Shown here one piece after another: positions 45,961-54,302 of a stretch of 64,000 bases of DNA (position 1 is its first letter; each line of letters begins with the position of its first letter). The DNA comes from Bradyrhizobium sp. 138. GTDB taxonomy: Bacteria > Pseudomonadota > Alphaproteobacteria > Rhizobiales > Xanthobacteraceae. The stretch lies in contig NZ_JADPKT010000071.1 in the NCBI RefSeq assembly GCF_023074075.1, positions 1 to 64,000 on the forward strand, in the 5' to 3' direction. Position numbers and translations under genes: made by a program. Under the pieces are notes generated by a model, which was not told the DNA's origin, searched no databases, and saw only the letters and a program-made list of their open reading frames with translations.

Positions 45961-46692
45961 TCATGACGGATAATCCCCCGCCAGCGCGCCGAACAGGATC
46001 ACCGCAGCCGTCGAGGCAGCGCCGCCACGGGCAAGCTGCTCGGCAAGCTCGGCAATGGTGGTGCGGACCAGCCGCTCGTCGGGGCGGCCGAGGGATTCGG
46101 CGAACAGCGCCGGGGTATCGGCGGAGAGACCGTGTGCGATCAAGTTTGCGGCAAGCGCAGGGAAGGTGCGCCGGCCCATATAGACCACGGTCGTCGCTTC
46201 AGGATCGGCCAGTGCTGCCCAATTCAGATTCGGCGGCAGCTCGCCGGTGACATCGGCCCCGGTCACGAACTGCACCCGGCGCGATGTATGGCGACGGGTC
46301 AAGGGGATGCCGGCTTGCGCGGCGGCCACACAGGCCGAGGTGACGCCTGGGATGATCTCATAGCCGATGCCGGCCTCGCGCAGCGTCTCGAGCTCTTCTT
46401 CGAGCCGGCCGAAAATCCCGGCATCGCCGGACTTCAGCCGCACCACGCGTACGCCTGTTGCGGCATAGTCGACCAGGAGACGGTTGACATGGTGCTGCTT
46501 GGTCGAGGGTCGCCCCGCCCGCTTCCCGACCGCGACGAGATTAGCGCCGGGCCGGGCGAGATCGAGGATCGCGCCCGAGGCGAGATCATCGTAAAGCACG
46601 ACGTCGGCCTCGCGCAGCCGCGCGGCGCCCTTCACCGTCAGGAGCTCGGGATCGCCGGGGCCGGCCGAGACGAAAGAGACAAAACCGCTCAC
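45961..46692 (-). CDS. cobA: Uroporphyrinogen-III C-methyltransferase
   Basis: 243 residues: VSFVSAGPGDPELLTVKG, DVVLYDDLASGAIL, RLKSGDAGIFGRLEEE and VTSACVAAAQAGIPLTRR, all classic SUMT motifs. It methylates uroporphyrinogen III at C-2 and C-7 with SAM to give precorrin-2, the branch point into corrins. The start is a GTG whose GTGA overlaps the cobB stop, so translation is coupled. It is the single-domain CobA, not the CysG fusion. Confidence 0.95.
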   Translation of the reverse strand: MSGFVSFVSAGPGDPELLTVKGAARLREADVVLYDDLASGAILDLARPGANLVAVGKRAGRPSTKQHHVNRLLVDYAATGVRVVRLKSGDAGIFGRLEEELETLREAGIGYEIIPGVTSACVAAAQAGIPLTRRHTSRRVQFVTGADVTGELPPNLNWAALADPEATTVVYMGRRTFPALAANLIAHGLSADTPALFAESLGRPDERLVRTTIAELAEQLARGGAASTAAVILFGALAGDYPS

Positions 46693-47999
46693 CTGTCCTC
46701 CGCGATCAGATGGAAGAACGTACCGGTGGCACGTCCGCGCTGCGAGCCGGTCTCGGCGATGATTGCGCCGGTTGCATCATGCACCGCCGCCAGCGGCCTG
46801 TCAGGCTGCGCAACGATCGTCGAATAGTGAAACTCGTGGCCGCGCAGACGCGCGCCGGCCCGATGGCCCGGTATCGGCGCGGCGAGTTCGGCGAGGCGAT
46901 AGCCCAGATGCATGCGGCGTTTGGCAAAGCTGGTCTCGAGGCCAAGCAGGCCCGTCATCTCATGGCGGATCCCGTCCGCGTCGGTCAAAGCGGTTCCCAG
47001 CACCATATAGCCCCCGCATTCGCCGTGCACGGAGCGCGTTTCAGCGAAGGCTCGCAAGGCGCTGCAAAAACGAACGTTGGAAGCGATCCTGCCGGCATGG
47101 AGCTCGGGATAACCGCCGGGCAGCCAGCAGACGTCGGCGCTCGCGTCAGGCACTTCATCGGCCAGCGGCGAGAACGGCAATATCTCGGCGCCCGCCACGC
47201 GCCAGGCTTCCAGCATATGCGGATAGACGAAGGAGAATGCGGCATCGCGCGCGAGCGCAATGCGCTGGCCGGGCGGCGTCACGTTCAGGCCGTTCGCGGC
47301 AGGCTGCGGCGGCCAGCTCGCTGCGGATCGCAGCACCGCGTCGAGATCGACATGCTCGGCAACGAACCGCGCGGCCTCGTCGATCAGCTTGCCGATCTCC
47401 GCTTGCTCTTCGGCCTGCACCAGGCCGAGATGCCGCTTCGGCAGGCTGATCTCGGCATGACGCGGTAGCGCTCCGAACACGGCAATGCCGGCATCATTGA
47501 GCGCGCGCCGCACCAGGTCTTCATGGCGCGGGCTGGCGACGCGATTGAGCACGACGCCGGCAAGCCGCACGCCGGGGCGATAATCGCGCAGGCCCGCGGC
47601 GATTGCCGCCGCCGTCTGCGCCTGGCCGGACGGATCGATCACCAGGACCACCGGCCAGCAAAACATCTCCGCGATGTCGGCGGTGGCACCGGTGCCGGAG
47701 ACGCCGCGCGCGGCGACGCCGTCGAACAGGCCCATCGATCCCTCGGCCAGCACAACATCGGCATCCGCGCCACGGCTGACGAGATGCGCGATGGTGCCGC
47801 GATCCATTGCCCAGCTATCGACGTTGACGGAGGCGCGTCCCGTGGCGGCAGCGTGAAAGGCGGGATCGATGTAATCAGGCCCGCTCTTGAAGCACTGCAC
47901 GTTCAGGCCGCGATTGCGCCAGGCACGCGCGAGCGCCAGCGTCAGCGTGGTTTTGCCGACGCCGGAGGCCGGTGCGGAGATGACGAGGCCTGCCGCCAT
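46689..47999 (-). CDS. cobB: Hydrogenobyrinic/cobyrinic acid a,c-diamide synthase
   Basis: 436 residues. The N-terminal ATPase domain has LVISAPASGVGKTTLTLAL. The C-terminal class I glutaminase-like domain has the Cys nucleophile in VHGECGGYMVLG and the His block ARLRGHEFHYS. It amidates side chains a and c of hydrogenobyrinic acid using glutamine and ATP. It overlaps cobA and, by one base, cobM. Confidence 0.95.
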   Translation of the reverse strand: MAAGLVISAPASGVGKTTLTLALARAWRNRGLNVQCFKSGPDYIDPAFHAAATGRASVNVDSWAMDRGTIAHLVSRGADADVVLAEGSMGLFDGVAARGVSGTGATADIAEMFCWPVVLVIDPSGQAQTAAAIAAGLRDYRPGVRLAGVVLNRVASPRHEDLVRRALNDAGIAVFGALPRHAEISLPKRHLGLVQAEEQAEIGKLIDEAARFVAEHVDLDAVLRSAASWPPQPAANGLNVTPPGQRIALARDAAFSFVYPHMLEAWRVAGAEILPFSPLADEVPDASADVCWLPGGYPELHAGRIASNVRFCSALRAFAETRSVHGECGGYMVLGTALTDADGIRHEMTGLLGLETSFAKRRMHLGYRLAELAAPIPGHRAGARLRGHEFHYSTIVAQPDRPLAAVHDATGAIIAETGSQRGRATGTFFHLIAEDR

Positions 48000-48781
48000 C
48001 AGGTCGCCTCCGGAAATCGCGGTTCAGGGCCGACAGGCCGATAGCGGCGGTCGTAGTCGGCGGCATAGAGGCGGCTCTCGTCGAAATCCGCAGCGCCAAG
48101 CGTCTTGCCGACCAGAATCAGCGCGGTGCGTTCCATCTCAGTGCCGACAGCGGCATCGAGTGTGCCGAGCGTCGCGCGGACGATGCGCTGGTCTGGCCAG
48201 CTCGCGCGCCAGACAATGGCGACCGGGCAATCCGCGCCGTAATGCGGCGTGAGCTCGGCGACGACGTTGTCGAGCAGATGGATCGACAGATGGATCGCGA
48301 GAACTGCACCAGTGGCAGCGAACGCGGCCAGCCTCTCGCCTTCGGGCATCGCGCTGGCGCGGCCCGGCGCGCGCGTCAGCACCACGGTCTGGGCAAGCCC
48401 CGGCAGCGTCAGCTCGGTTTCCAACGCGGCCGCAGCGGCGGAGAAGGACGGCACACCCGGTGTGACCGTATAGGGAATGCCGAGCGCACGCAGGCGGCGG
48501 AGTTGCTCGCCCATCGCGGACCAGATCGAGAGATCGCCGGAATGTAAGCGAGCGACATCCTTGCCGTCCGCATGCGCGGCGGCGATCTCCGCGACGATCT
48601 CGTCGAGCGACAGGGATGCGGTATTGACGATGCGCGCCCCACGCGGGCAATGCGCCAGCACGCCTTCGGGCACCAGCGAGCCGGCATAGAGACAGACTGG
48701 ACAGGCCGCGATCAGGTCGCGGCCGCGCAAGGTCAGCAAGTCAGGCGCGCCGGGTCCTGCGCCGATGAAATGCACCGTCAT
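47999..48781 (-). CDS. cobM: Precorrin-4 C11-methyltransferase
   Basis: 260 residues with the methylase motifs VHFIGAGPGAPDLLTLRG, LHSGDLSIWSAMGEQ and VTPGVPSFSAAAAALETEL. It methylates C-11 of precorrin-4 to give precorrin-5. It overlaps cobB by one base and cobE by four (ATGA). Confidence 0.95.
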   Translation of the reverse strand: MTVHFIGAGPGAPDLLTLRGRDLIAACPVCLYAGSLVPEGVLAHCPRGARIVNTASLSLDEIVAEIAAAHADGKDVARLHSGDLSIWSAMGEQLRRLRALGIPYTVTPGVPSFSAAAAALETELTLPGLAQTVVLTRAPGRASAMPEGERLAAFAATGAVLAIHLSIHLLDNVVAELTPHYGADCPVAIVWRASWPDQRIVRATLGTLDAAVGTEMERTALILVGKTLGAADFDESRLYAADYDRRYRPVGPEPRFPEAT

Positions 48782-49146
48782 GCGCCATCTCCTTCGGCAA
48801 TCGCCGCGGTCGCGGTGCGATCCTTCGAGACAACGCGTGTCGCAATCAGCCGCGCGCGAGGCCCGGCCGCAGCGAGCGCCGCGGCTTCGGCGATCGAACC
48901 CGTGCCAAATTTTTCAGCGACAAGCTTCGACTGCGTCGGCGTGTCGATGCTCGCCAGCATATCGGCCGGAACTGCCTTGATCGGCACACCGCACTCACGC
49001 GCGAGCTGCTTCAGCGACTCTGTATCGGCCTTGTCGCAGACAGTCGCCATCGCCGACAGACCTTCCGGACCACCCGCTGCCAGCAGTGCGTCGCGCAGCG
49101 AAGCGAGCGCGACATCCTTCTTGAACCCGAATCCGGCGACCTTCAT
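48778..49146 (-). CDS. cobE: Cobalamin biosynthesis protein CobE (CbiG C-terminal domain)
   Basis: 122 residues forming the stand-alone CobE/GbiG-C domain: KVAGFGFKKDVALASLRDAL, VCDKADTESLKQLARECGVP, and a C-terminal SVAEKFGTGSIAEAAAL-type loop. In the aerobic pathway CobE is needed but its reaction is not firmly assigned; the homologous CbiG domain opens the delta-lactone ring in the anaerobic route. The start at 49146 gives an ATGA overlap with the cobL stop. Confidence 0.9.
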   Translation of the reverse strand: MKVAGFGFKKDVALASLRDALLAAGGPEGLSAMATVCDKADTESLKQLARECGVPIKAVPADMLASIDTPTQSKLVAEKFGTGSIAEAAALAAAGPRARLIATRVVSKDRTATAAIAEGDGA

Positions 49147-50324
49147 CGGACCGCACTCCACTGCACTACCGGCCGTGCCCCTTCCCAGGACCGATAGCGG
49201 CCGAGCGAGCCGGCATGTGCGATCTCGACCCGCATCAGTTCGCCGCCGTGGCGCTGATGCAGCTCGCCGAGCAGCGCATCCGTCTCCAGCGTCACCGCGT
49301 GCGCAACGAGCCGCGTTCCAGGCGCAAGCCGCGACCAGATCGCATCGAACATCGCGGTATCAAGACCGCCGCCAACGAAGACGGCATCTGGCGCTTCTAA
49401 CCCAGCAAGAGCTTCGGGCGCCCTCCCCGTGATGATGGTGATCCGATGCGAAAGCCCGAACGCCGCCGCATTGCTGCGGATGTTTGCAACGCGATCCTCG
49501 CGCGCCTCGATGGCGATCGCCGTGCCGCCGCACAGACCCCACTCGACAGAGATCGAGCCCGAGCCTGCGCCGATATCCCAGAGACGTTCGCCGGGACGTG
49601 GCGCCAACGCCGAGAGGGCGAGCGCGCGCACGGGCCGCTTGGTGATCTGGCTGTCGTGGACGAATAGGTCGTCCGGCAGCCCTGAGCTGCGGGGAATGCC
49701 CTGCGTCCCCCTCGCCAACACCGCGACCGCGACCAGATTTGCGCTGACTTCCTCGGCAAAGAGGTCGACGCGATGCTGGTCAATGTATTCCCGTGGCCCG
49801 CCCAGCGCCTCGAGCGTCCACATCAATGACGCGCCCCATCCGCGTTCGGTCAGCCATTTCGCGAGATCGCCGACCGCCGCCGCGTCGCGCATCAGGCAGA
49901 TGATGCGCGCATCTCGCACAAGATGCGTCACCAGACGCTCGAACGGCGCCGCATGGAGGCCGATGCACGTCGTGGCCTCCAGTCGCCAGCCCAAGCGCGC
50001 GGCGGCGAGCGAGAAGGTTGACGGTGCCGGATGCGCGGTCCACTCGTCGCTACCGATCTTCTCGGTAAGGCTCGCGCCTGCGCCATGCCAGAACGGGTCG
50101 CCGGAGGCGAGCGCCACCGTCGGCCGGCCACGGCAGCTCAGCACCGCATCGGCGTTGAAGGGCACCGGCCACGGACGGCCGCGACTTCCCACATCTGCAA
50201 GGGCGAGATGCCGTTCGCCGCCGAACACGGTTTCGGCCTCATCGAGCGCCTTTCGGCTTGCCTCGGATAGCCCGGCAAGGCCATCTTCGCCGATACCGAT
50301 GATGGTCAGCCAGGGATCAGACAT
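49143..50324 (-). CDS. cobL: Precorrin-6Y C5,15-methyltransferase (decarboxylating)
   Basis: 393 residues, a fusion of a CbiE-type methylase (LTIIGIGEDGLAGLSEASR, ALASGDPFWHGAGASL) and a CbiT-type methylase (ERLWDIGAGSGSISVEWGL, AIEAREDRVANIRSNAAAFG, FVGGGLD). It methylates C-5 and C-15 and removes the acetate carboxyl on ring C, giving precorrin-8X. The start is the ATG at 50324, which overlaps the cobK ATG on the other strand; GAGGG lies nine bases upstream. The extended frame to 50405 is antisense to cobK and rejected. Confidence 0.95.
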   Translation of the reverse strand: MSDPWLTIIGIGEDGLAGLSEASRKALDEAETVFGGERHLALADVGSRGRPWPVPFNADAVLSCRGRPTVALASGDPFWHGAGASLTEKIGSDEWTAHPAPSTFSLAAARLGWRLEATTCIGLHAAPFERLVTHLVRDARIICLMRDAAAVGDLAKWLTERGWGASLMWTLEALGGPREYIDQHRVDLFAEEVSANLVAVAVLARGTQGIPRSSGLPDDLFVHDSQITKRPVRALALSALAPRPGERLWDIGAGSGSISVEWGLCGGTAIAIEAREDRVANIRSNAAAFGLSHRITIITGRAPEALAGLEAPDAVFVGGGLDTAMFDAIWSRLAPGTRLVAHAVTLETDALLGELHQRHGGELMRVEIAHAGSLGRYRSWEGARPVVQWSAVR

Positions 50325-51069
50325 GATGCGCGCCCTCATTCTGGGCGGAACTGCCGATGCGAGCTTGCTCGCCGTGGAGATCGCGCGCGCCGGCATCGAC
50401 GCCATCTATTCCTATGGCGGCCGCACTCGCGCGCCTGCGGATCAGCCACTGCCGACCCGCATCGGCGGTTTCGGCGGCGTGAGCGGACTTGCCGATTACA
50501 TCCGCAGCGAACGCATCACGCATGTGATCGACGCGACGCATCCGTTCGCTGCCGAGATGAGCCGCAATGCGGTCGCGGCCTGCGCACAGACCGATACGCC
50601 GCTGATCGCGCTTGAACGCGCGCCCTGGCTGAAGACGCCTGGCGACAACTGGACCGACGTCGCAGATGTCAACGCCGCGGTCGCTACGCTGCCCGAGACG
50701 CCTGCAAACGTGTTCCTCGCCATCGGCCGCCAGCACATCGCGCCCTTCGCGACGAAGCCGCAACATTCCTACACGCTGCGCTTCGTCGATCCACCGGAAG
50801 CACCGCTGCCCTTCGCAGCCGATGTGATTGTGTCGCGCGGGCCGTTTACACTTGATAGCGAGCTGGAGATGATGCGCACGCGCGGCATCGCCTGGATCGT
50901 CGCCCGCAACTCCGGCGGCGACGGCGCGCGCGCCAAGATCGATGCGGCGCGCATGCTCGGGCTGCCCGCGATCATGATCTCGCGGCCGGAACTGCCTGAG
51001 CGTCGGCGTGTGGAGAGCGTCACTGACGTGATGCAGTGGCTCGGTCATTCGACCCGCCTTGGTGAGTAG
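50323..51069 (+). CDS. cobK: Precorrin-6A reductase
   Basis: About 248 residues: ALILGGTADASLLAVEIA at the N-terminus, HVIDATHPFAAEMSRNA, FLAIGRQHIAPF and IVARNSGGDGARAKIDAA, all typical of CobK/CbiJ. It reduces precorrin-6A to 6B with NADPH. Two ATGs (50323 and 50326) are possible; AGGG lies eight bases before the first. It is the only plus-strand gene between cobT and DUF1636: its start overlaps the cobL start and its end overlaps the 3' end of cobJ by 25 bp. Confidence 0.94.
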   Translation: MMRALILGGTADASLLAVEIARAGIDAIYSYGGRTRAPADQPLPTRIGGFGGVSGLADYIRSERITHVIDATHPFAAEMSRNAVAACAQTDTPLIALERAPWLKTPGDNWTDVADVNAAVATLPETPANVFLAIGRQHIAPFATKPQHSYTLRFVDPPEAPLPFAADVIVSRGPFTLDSELEMMRTRGIAWIVARNSGGDGARAKIDAARMLGLPAIMISRPELPERRRVESVTDVMQWLGHSTRLGE

Positions 51070-51779
51070 ACCCAACGGCCGACGCGGCGCGTCTGCGAAT
51101 TGCCGACGATCACCAATGTGCGCATGTCGGCCATTTCTGGCCGGGCCTCGTTCAGCGTGACGGTCTCGATCCTCTCGTCAGCCGCGCTGATCGCGCGCGC
51201 GAAGATCACGAGGCGCTCGCCGCAGCCGGCCTCGCGAAGCACCGCAAGCGCGCGGCCAAATCCTTCGGGCCGGCTCGCCGAGCGCGGATTGTACATCGCA
51301 ATCGAAAAATCGGCTTCCGCCGCGAGGCGCAGCCTTTTTTCGATCACCGTCCAGGGCTTGAGGTTGTCGGAGAGATTGATCGCGCAGAAATCATGGCCGA
51401 GTGGCGCACCGGCGCGCGCAGCCGCCGCCAGCATCGCGGTAATGCCCGGCAGCACGCGGATCGGCAAGTCCTGCCATTGCGGCACCCGTTCCAACGCCTC
51501 GAACACCGCCGAGGCCATCGCGAACACGCCGGGATCGCCGGAAGACACGACCACGACCTGCCCGCCTTCGGCGGCAAGCCGCAAAGCCTCGCTGGCGCGT
51601 TGCAGCTCTTCGCGGTTATCGGAGGGATGCAGGTTGAGTCCAGGCCGGGGCGGAACGCGCGCGACATAGGGTGCATAACCCAGAATGTCGGTCGCGGATG
51701 CCAATGCGGCCGTGACCTCGGGTGTCACCAGCGCATCGCTGCCGGGACCAAGACCCGCGATGGTCAAGGTGCCCGTCAT
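51045..51779 (-). CDS. cobJ: Precorrin-3B C17-methyltransferase
   Basis: 244 residues: LTIAGLGPGSDALVTPEV, DILGYAPYVARV, VVSSGDPGVFAMASAVFEAL, YNPRSASRPEG and TLVIVGNSQTR. It methylates C-17 and drives ring contraction, giving precorrin-4. It is the last gene of the DUF1636-cobW-N-G-H-I-J chain, and its 3' end overlaps convergent cobK. Confidence 0.95.
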   Translation of the reverse strand: MTGTLTIAGLGPGSDALVTPEVTAALASATDILGYAPYVARVPPRPGLNLHPSDNREELQRASEALRLAAEGGQVVVVSSGDPGVFAMASAVFEALERVPQWQDLPIRVLPGITAMLAAAARAGAPLGHDFCAINLSDNLKPWTVIEKRLRLAAEADFSIAMYNPRSASRPEGFGRALAVLREAGCGERLVIFARAISAADERIETVTLNEARPEMADMRTLVIVGNSQTRRVGRWVYSPRRVE

Positions 51780-52507
51780 TCCGCGGCGTCCAGATGCCGG
51801 CCCTTGCCGTGCACCAGCACGATCGCGAAATAGGGACAGTCGGCGCCATCGATCTCGGCGAGCCGCACCACGCGCTCGCCCGGCATGGTGCCGCGCTCGA
51901 CCAGCCAGGCGTCGTCCAGCCGGCCGGCGGCGCTGAGCGCCCGGCGCACCTTTGCGAGATTGCGGCCAGTCTTCATGACGATAAGCGCATCGGAATCGCG
52001 CATGCGCCGCGCGAGCTCGTCCTCAGCCAGCGTTCCCATCAGCACGGTCGTGACGTCATCGCCGAGCGCGATCGGCTGACCGACGCCGTTCCAGCAGCCG
52101 ACCATGCCGGGAATGCCGGCGATCACCTCGATCTCGACCCGGCCCTGCAGGCGCGAGTGCAAATGCATGAATGAGCCGTAGAAGTAGGGATCCCCCTCAC
52201 AGAGCACGACAACGTCGACCGCCCGCGCCAGCCGCGCCAGGCGCTCGGCCCATTCATCGTAGAAGCCGGCGAGCAGCTGCACATATTCAGCGCTGTCGAA
52301 CGCAATTTCGGTCGTGACAGGATATTCCATGGGATATTCGGCGACATCCGCCGCCAGCATGCCCTCGACGATACGGCGCGCCTGGCCCGGCCGGCCCATC
52401 TTGCGGAAATAGGCGACATGCCTGGCGCCGCGCACCGTCCGGTCCGCGCGCACGCTCATCAGATCAGGATCGCCGGGGCCGAGACCGCAGCAGATGATGC
52501 GTCCCAT
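51776..52507 (-). CDS. cobI: Precorrin-2 C20-methyltransferase
   Basis: 243 residues: IICCGLGPGDPDLMSVRADR, ARHVAYFRKMGRPGQARRI, VVVLCEGDPYFYGSFMHLHS and EVIAGIPGMVGCWNGVG. It methylates C-20 of precorrin-2 to precorrin-3A. The start at 52507 lies 2 bp after the cobH stop; the open frame upstream is antisense-like and not used. ATGA overlap with cobJ. Confidence 0.95.
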   Translation of the reverse strand: MGRIICCGLGPGDPDLMSVRADRTVRGARHVAYFRKMGRPGQARRIVEGMLAADVAEYPMEYPVTTEIAFDSAEYVQLLAGFYDEWAERLARLARAVDVVVLCEGDPYFYGSFMHLHSRLQGRVEIEVIAGIPGMVGCWNGVGQPIALGDDVTTVLMGTLAEDELARRMRDSDALIVMKTGRNLAKVRRALSAAGRLDDAWLVERGTMPGERVVRLAEIDGADCPYFAIVLVHGKGRHLDAAE

Positions 52508-52509
52508 TG

Positions 52510-53139
52510 CTATTCGCTCCGGCTCGCCAGCGCGTTCACGGCCGCGACCGTGATTGCGGAGCCGCCGAGGCGGCCTTCGACCGTCAGCGCCGGCGCAGGC
52601 GGAGCGGCCATCAGCGCAGCCTTGGATTCGGCCGCGCCGACAAAGCCGACCGGGCAGCCGATGATCGCCGCCGGCCGCGGACAGTTTTCGTCCTCCAGCA
52701 TGTTGAGCAGATGAAACAGCGCGGTCGGCGCGTTGCCGATTGCAACGATTGCGCCGCCAAGATGCGGCCGCCATAACTCCAGCGCGGCGGCCGAGCGGGT
52801 GTTGCGCATGGACTGGGCCAGCGCTGGAACGGCCTCGTCTCCGAGCGTGCAGATGACGGCGTTGGCCGCGGGCAATCTTGCGCGCGTGATCCCTTCCGAG
52901 ACCATGCGCGCGTCGCACAGGATCGGGGCGCCTCTCAGCAAGGCGGCGCGCGCGGTTGTCGCCATGCCCGGCGTGAAACGGATATGCGCCTCCAGGCCGA
53001 CCATGCCGGCGGCATGGATCATCCGCACCACCACCTGCTCTTCATCAAGCGAAAAGCGCGCAAGGTCCGCCTCGGCGCGGATCGTCGCAAAGGATTGGCG
53101 ATAAATCGCCGCGCCATCGGTTTCATAAATGTGCGGCAT
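52510..53139 (-). CDS. cobH: Precorrin-8X methylmutase
   Basis: 209 residues. The catalytic His is at residue 42 (RMIHAAGM, His43 in P. denitrificans), with CDARMVSEGITR and IIGCPVGFVGAAESKAAL downstream. It moves the C-11 methyl to C-12, giving hydrogenobyrinic acid. The ATG at 53139 overlaps the cobG stop by one base. Confidence 0.95.
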   Translation of the reverse strand: MPHIYETDGAAIYRQSFATIRAEADLARFSLDEEQVVVRMIHAAGMVGLEAHIRFTPGMATTARAALLRGAPILCDARMVSEGITRARLPAANAVICTLGDEAVPALAQSMRNTRSAAALELWRPHLGGAIVAIGNAPTALFHLLNMLEDENCPRPAAIIGCPVGFVGAAESKAALMAAPPAPALTVEGRLGGSAITVAAVNALASRSE

Positions 53140-54302
53140 CAGTGCCCTCCCACCAGGATGGAGGGATCGCTGACGATGTCGGCGCCGTTGAGCCCACGCA
53201 GAACCGGCTCGTCTCGCGTCGAGCCGTCGCGGACGAGATCGAAGCCGGTGCACGTCGCAACCAGCGTGATCCCAGCCGTGCCGGAATGGGCACAGCCCTT
53301 GCCGCAGCCGGAGACGTGGAGGCGCGCATCGGCGGCGATGCGCGGCGCGAGCGCGGCGGCCAATGCGCGTGTATCGGCATGCGCTTCGCGGCAGCGCGGC
53401 GCGCCGCTGCAGGCGATAACGCGCAGCGCGGGATCAAACGGCTCGGTGATGAGGCCGGCCGCGCTCGGCATCTCGCGCTTGCCCTCGCTCAGCACCATCC
53501 GCCATGGCGTCATGCGCAGCGCATGTCCGCAACCGGCGAATTGATGCAGGGTCGTGTGCAGCATCTGCCCGAACGCGACGCCGACCATCGCGCCTTGCGG
53601 ATATTGTCCGGGCCGCAACGCCGCCATCATGGGCGCTGGCTCGGTCTCGCCGCGCAGCGATTGAGGCAATGCCGCGCCGGACGCGATGTGGGCAGCCATG
53701 CGCCCTCGCCCGCCCCTCGCCCCGCCGGAGACCAGGAACCAGCTTGCGAGCGCGAGCACGGTGCTGACCGCCTCGCCGCGTGCGACCGAGCGGCCGAGCC
53801 TCGCACCATCGGCCCGCACCAGAAGACGGCCCGACCGATCGCGCTCGATCCGTATATCGGCGGAATCGCCCGCGAGCACCCGCGATCGTCCGTCATCGAT
53901 GGCGAAGCCGAACTTGGTGGGAAGCGCGAGGCCGCTGTCGGCAAGCGCCTCCTCCAGCTCGGCGGCGAGCGACTGTGTTTGGTCGCCGCCGCTCCAGAAC
54001 GGCATCACCAAGATATTGCGCCGGGCTTCGACATCGGCGTCGGGGTCGAGCAGTGCCAGTTGCGCGAGGCCGTCGAGCAGCGGTCGATGGCTTTGCTCAC
54101 TGACGCCCCGGATCTGCAGATTGGCGCGGCTCGTCACGTCGATCAGACCATTGCCGTGTCTTCCGGCGAGCTCGGCAAGCCCGGTGATTTGTGCTGGTTC
54201 AAGGCGCCCACCGAACGGACGCACCCGCACCACGAGCCCGTCGCCCGATTGCATCGGCCGCAACGCGCCGGGACACCAGCCCTTGACCGCAGAAGCGCTC
54301 AT
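53139..54302 (-). CDS. cobG: Precorrin-3B synthase (O2-dependent)
   Basis: 387 residues of the nitrite/sulfite-reductase-like family. The ferredoxin-like domain opens with GDGLVVRVRPFGGRL. The Fe-S cysteines are in CSGAPRC and SGCGKGCAHSG (the CX5C...CX3C pattern). It hydroxylates C-20 and forms the gamma-lactone with O2, so the pathway here is the aerobic CobG type rather than the CobZ variant. It overlaps cobN by four bases. Confidence 0.93.
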   Translation of the reverse strand: MSASAVKGWCPGALRPMQSGDGLVVRVRPFGGRLEPAQITGLAELAGRHGNGLIDVTSRANLQIRGVSEQSHRPLLDGLAQLALLDPDADVEARRNILVMPFWSGGDQTQSLAAELEEALADSGLALPTKFGFAIDDGRSRVLAGDSADIRIERDRSGRLLVRADGARLGRSVARGEAVSTVLALASWFLVSGGARGGRGRMAAHIASGAALPQSLRGETEPAPMMAALRPGQYPQGAMVGVAFGQMLHTTLHQFAGCGHALRMTPWRMVLSEGKREMPSAAGLITEPFDPALRVIACSGAPRCREAHADTRALAAALAPRIAADARLHVSGCGKGCAHSGTAGITLVATCTGFDLVRDGSTRDEPVLRGLNGADIVSDPSILVGGH

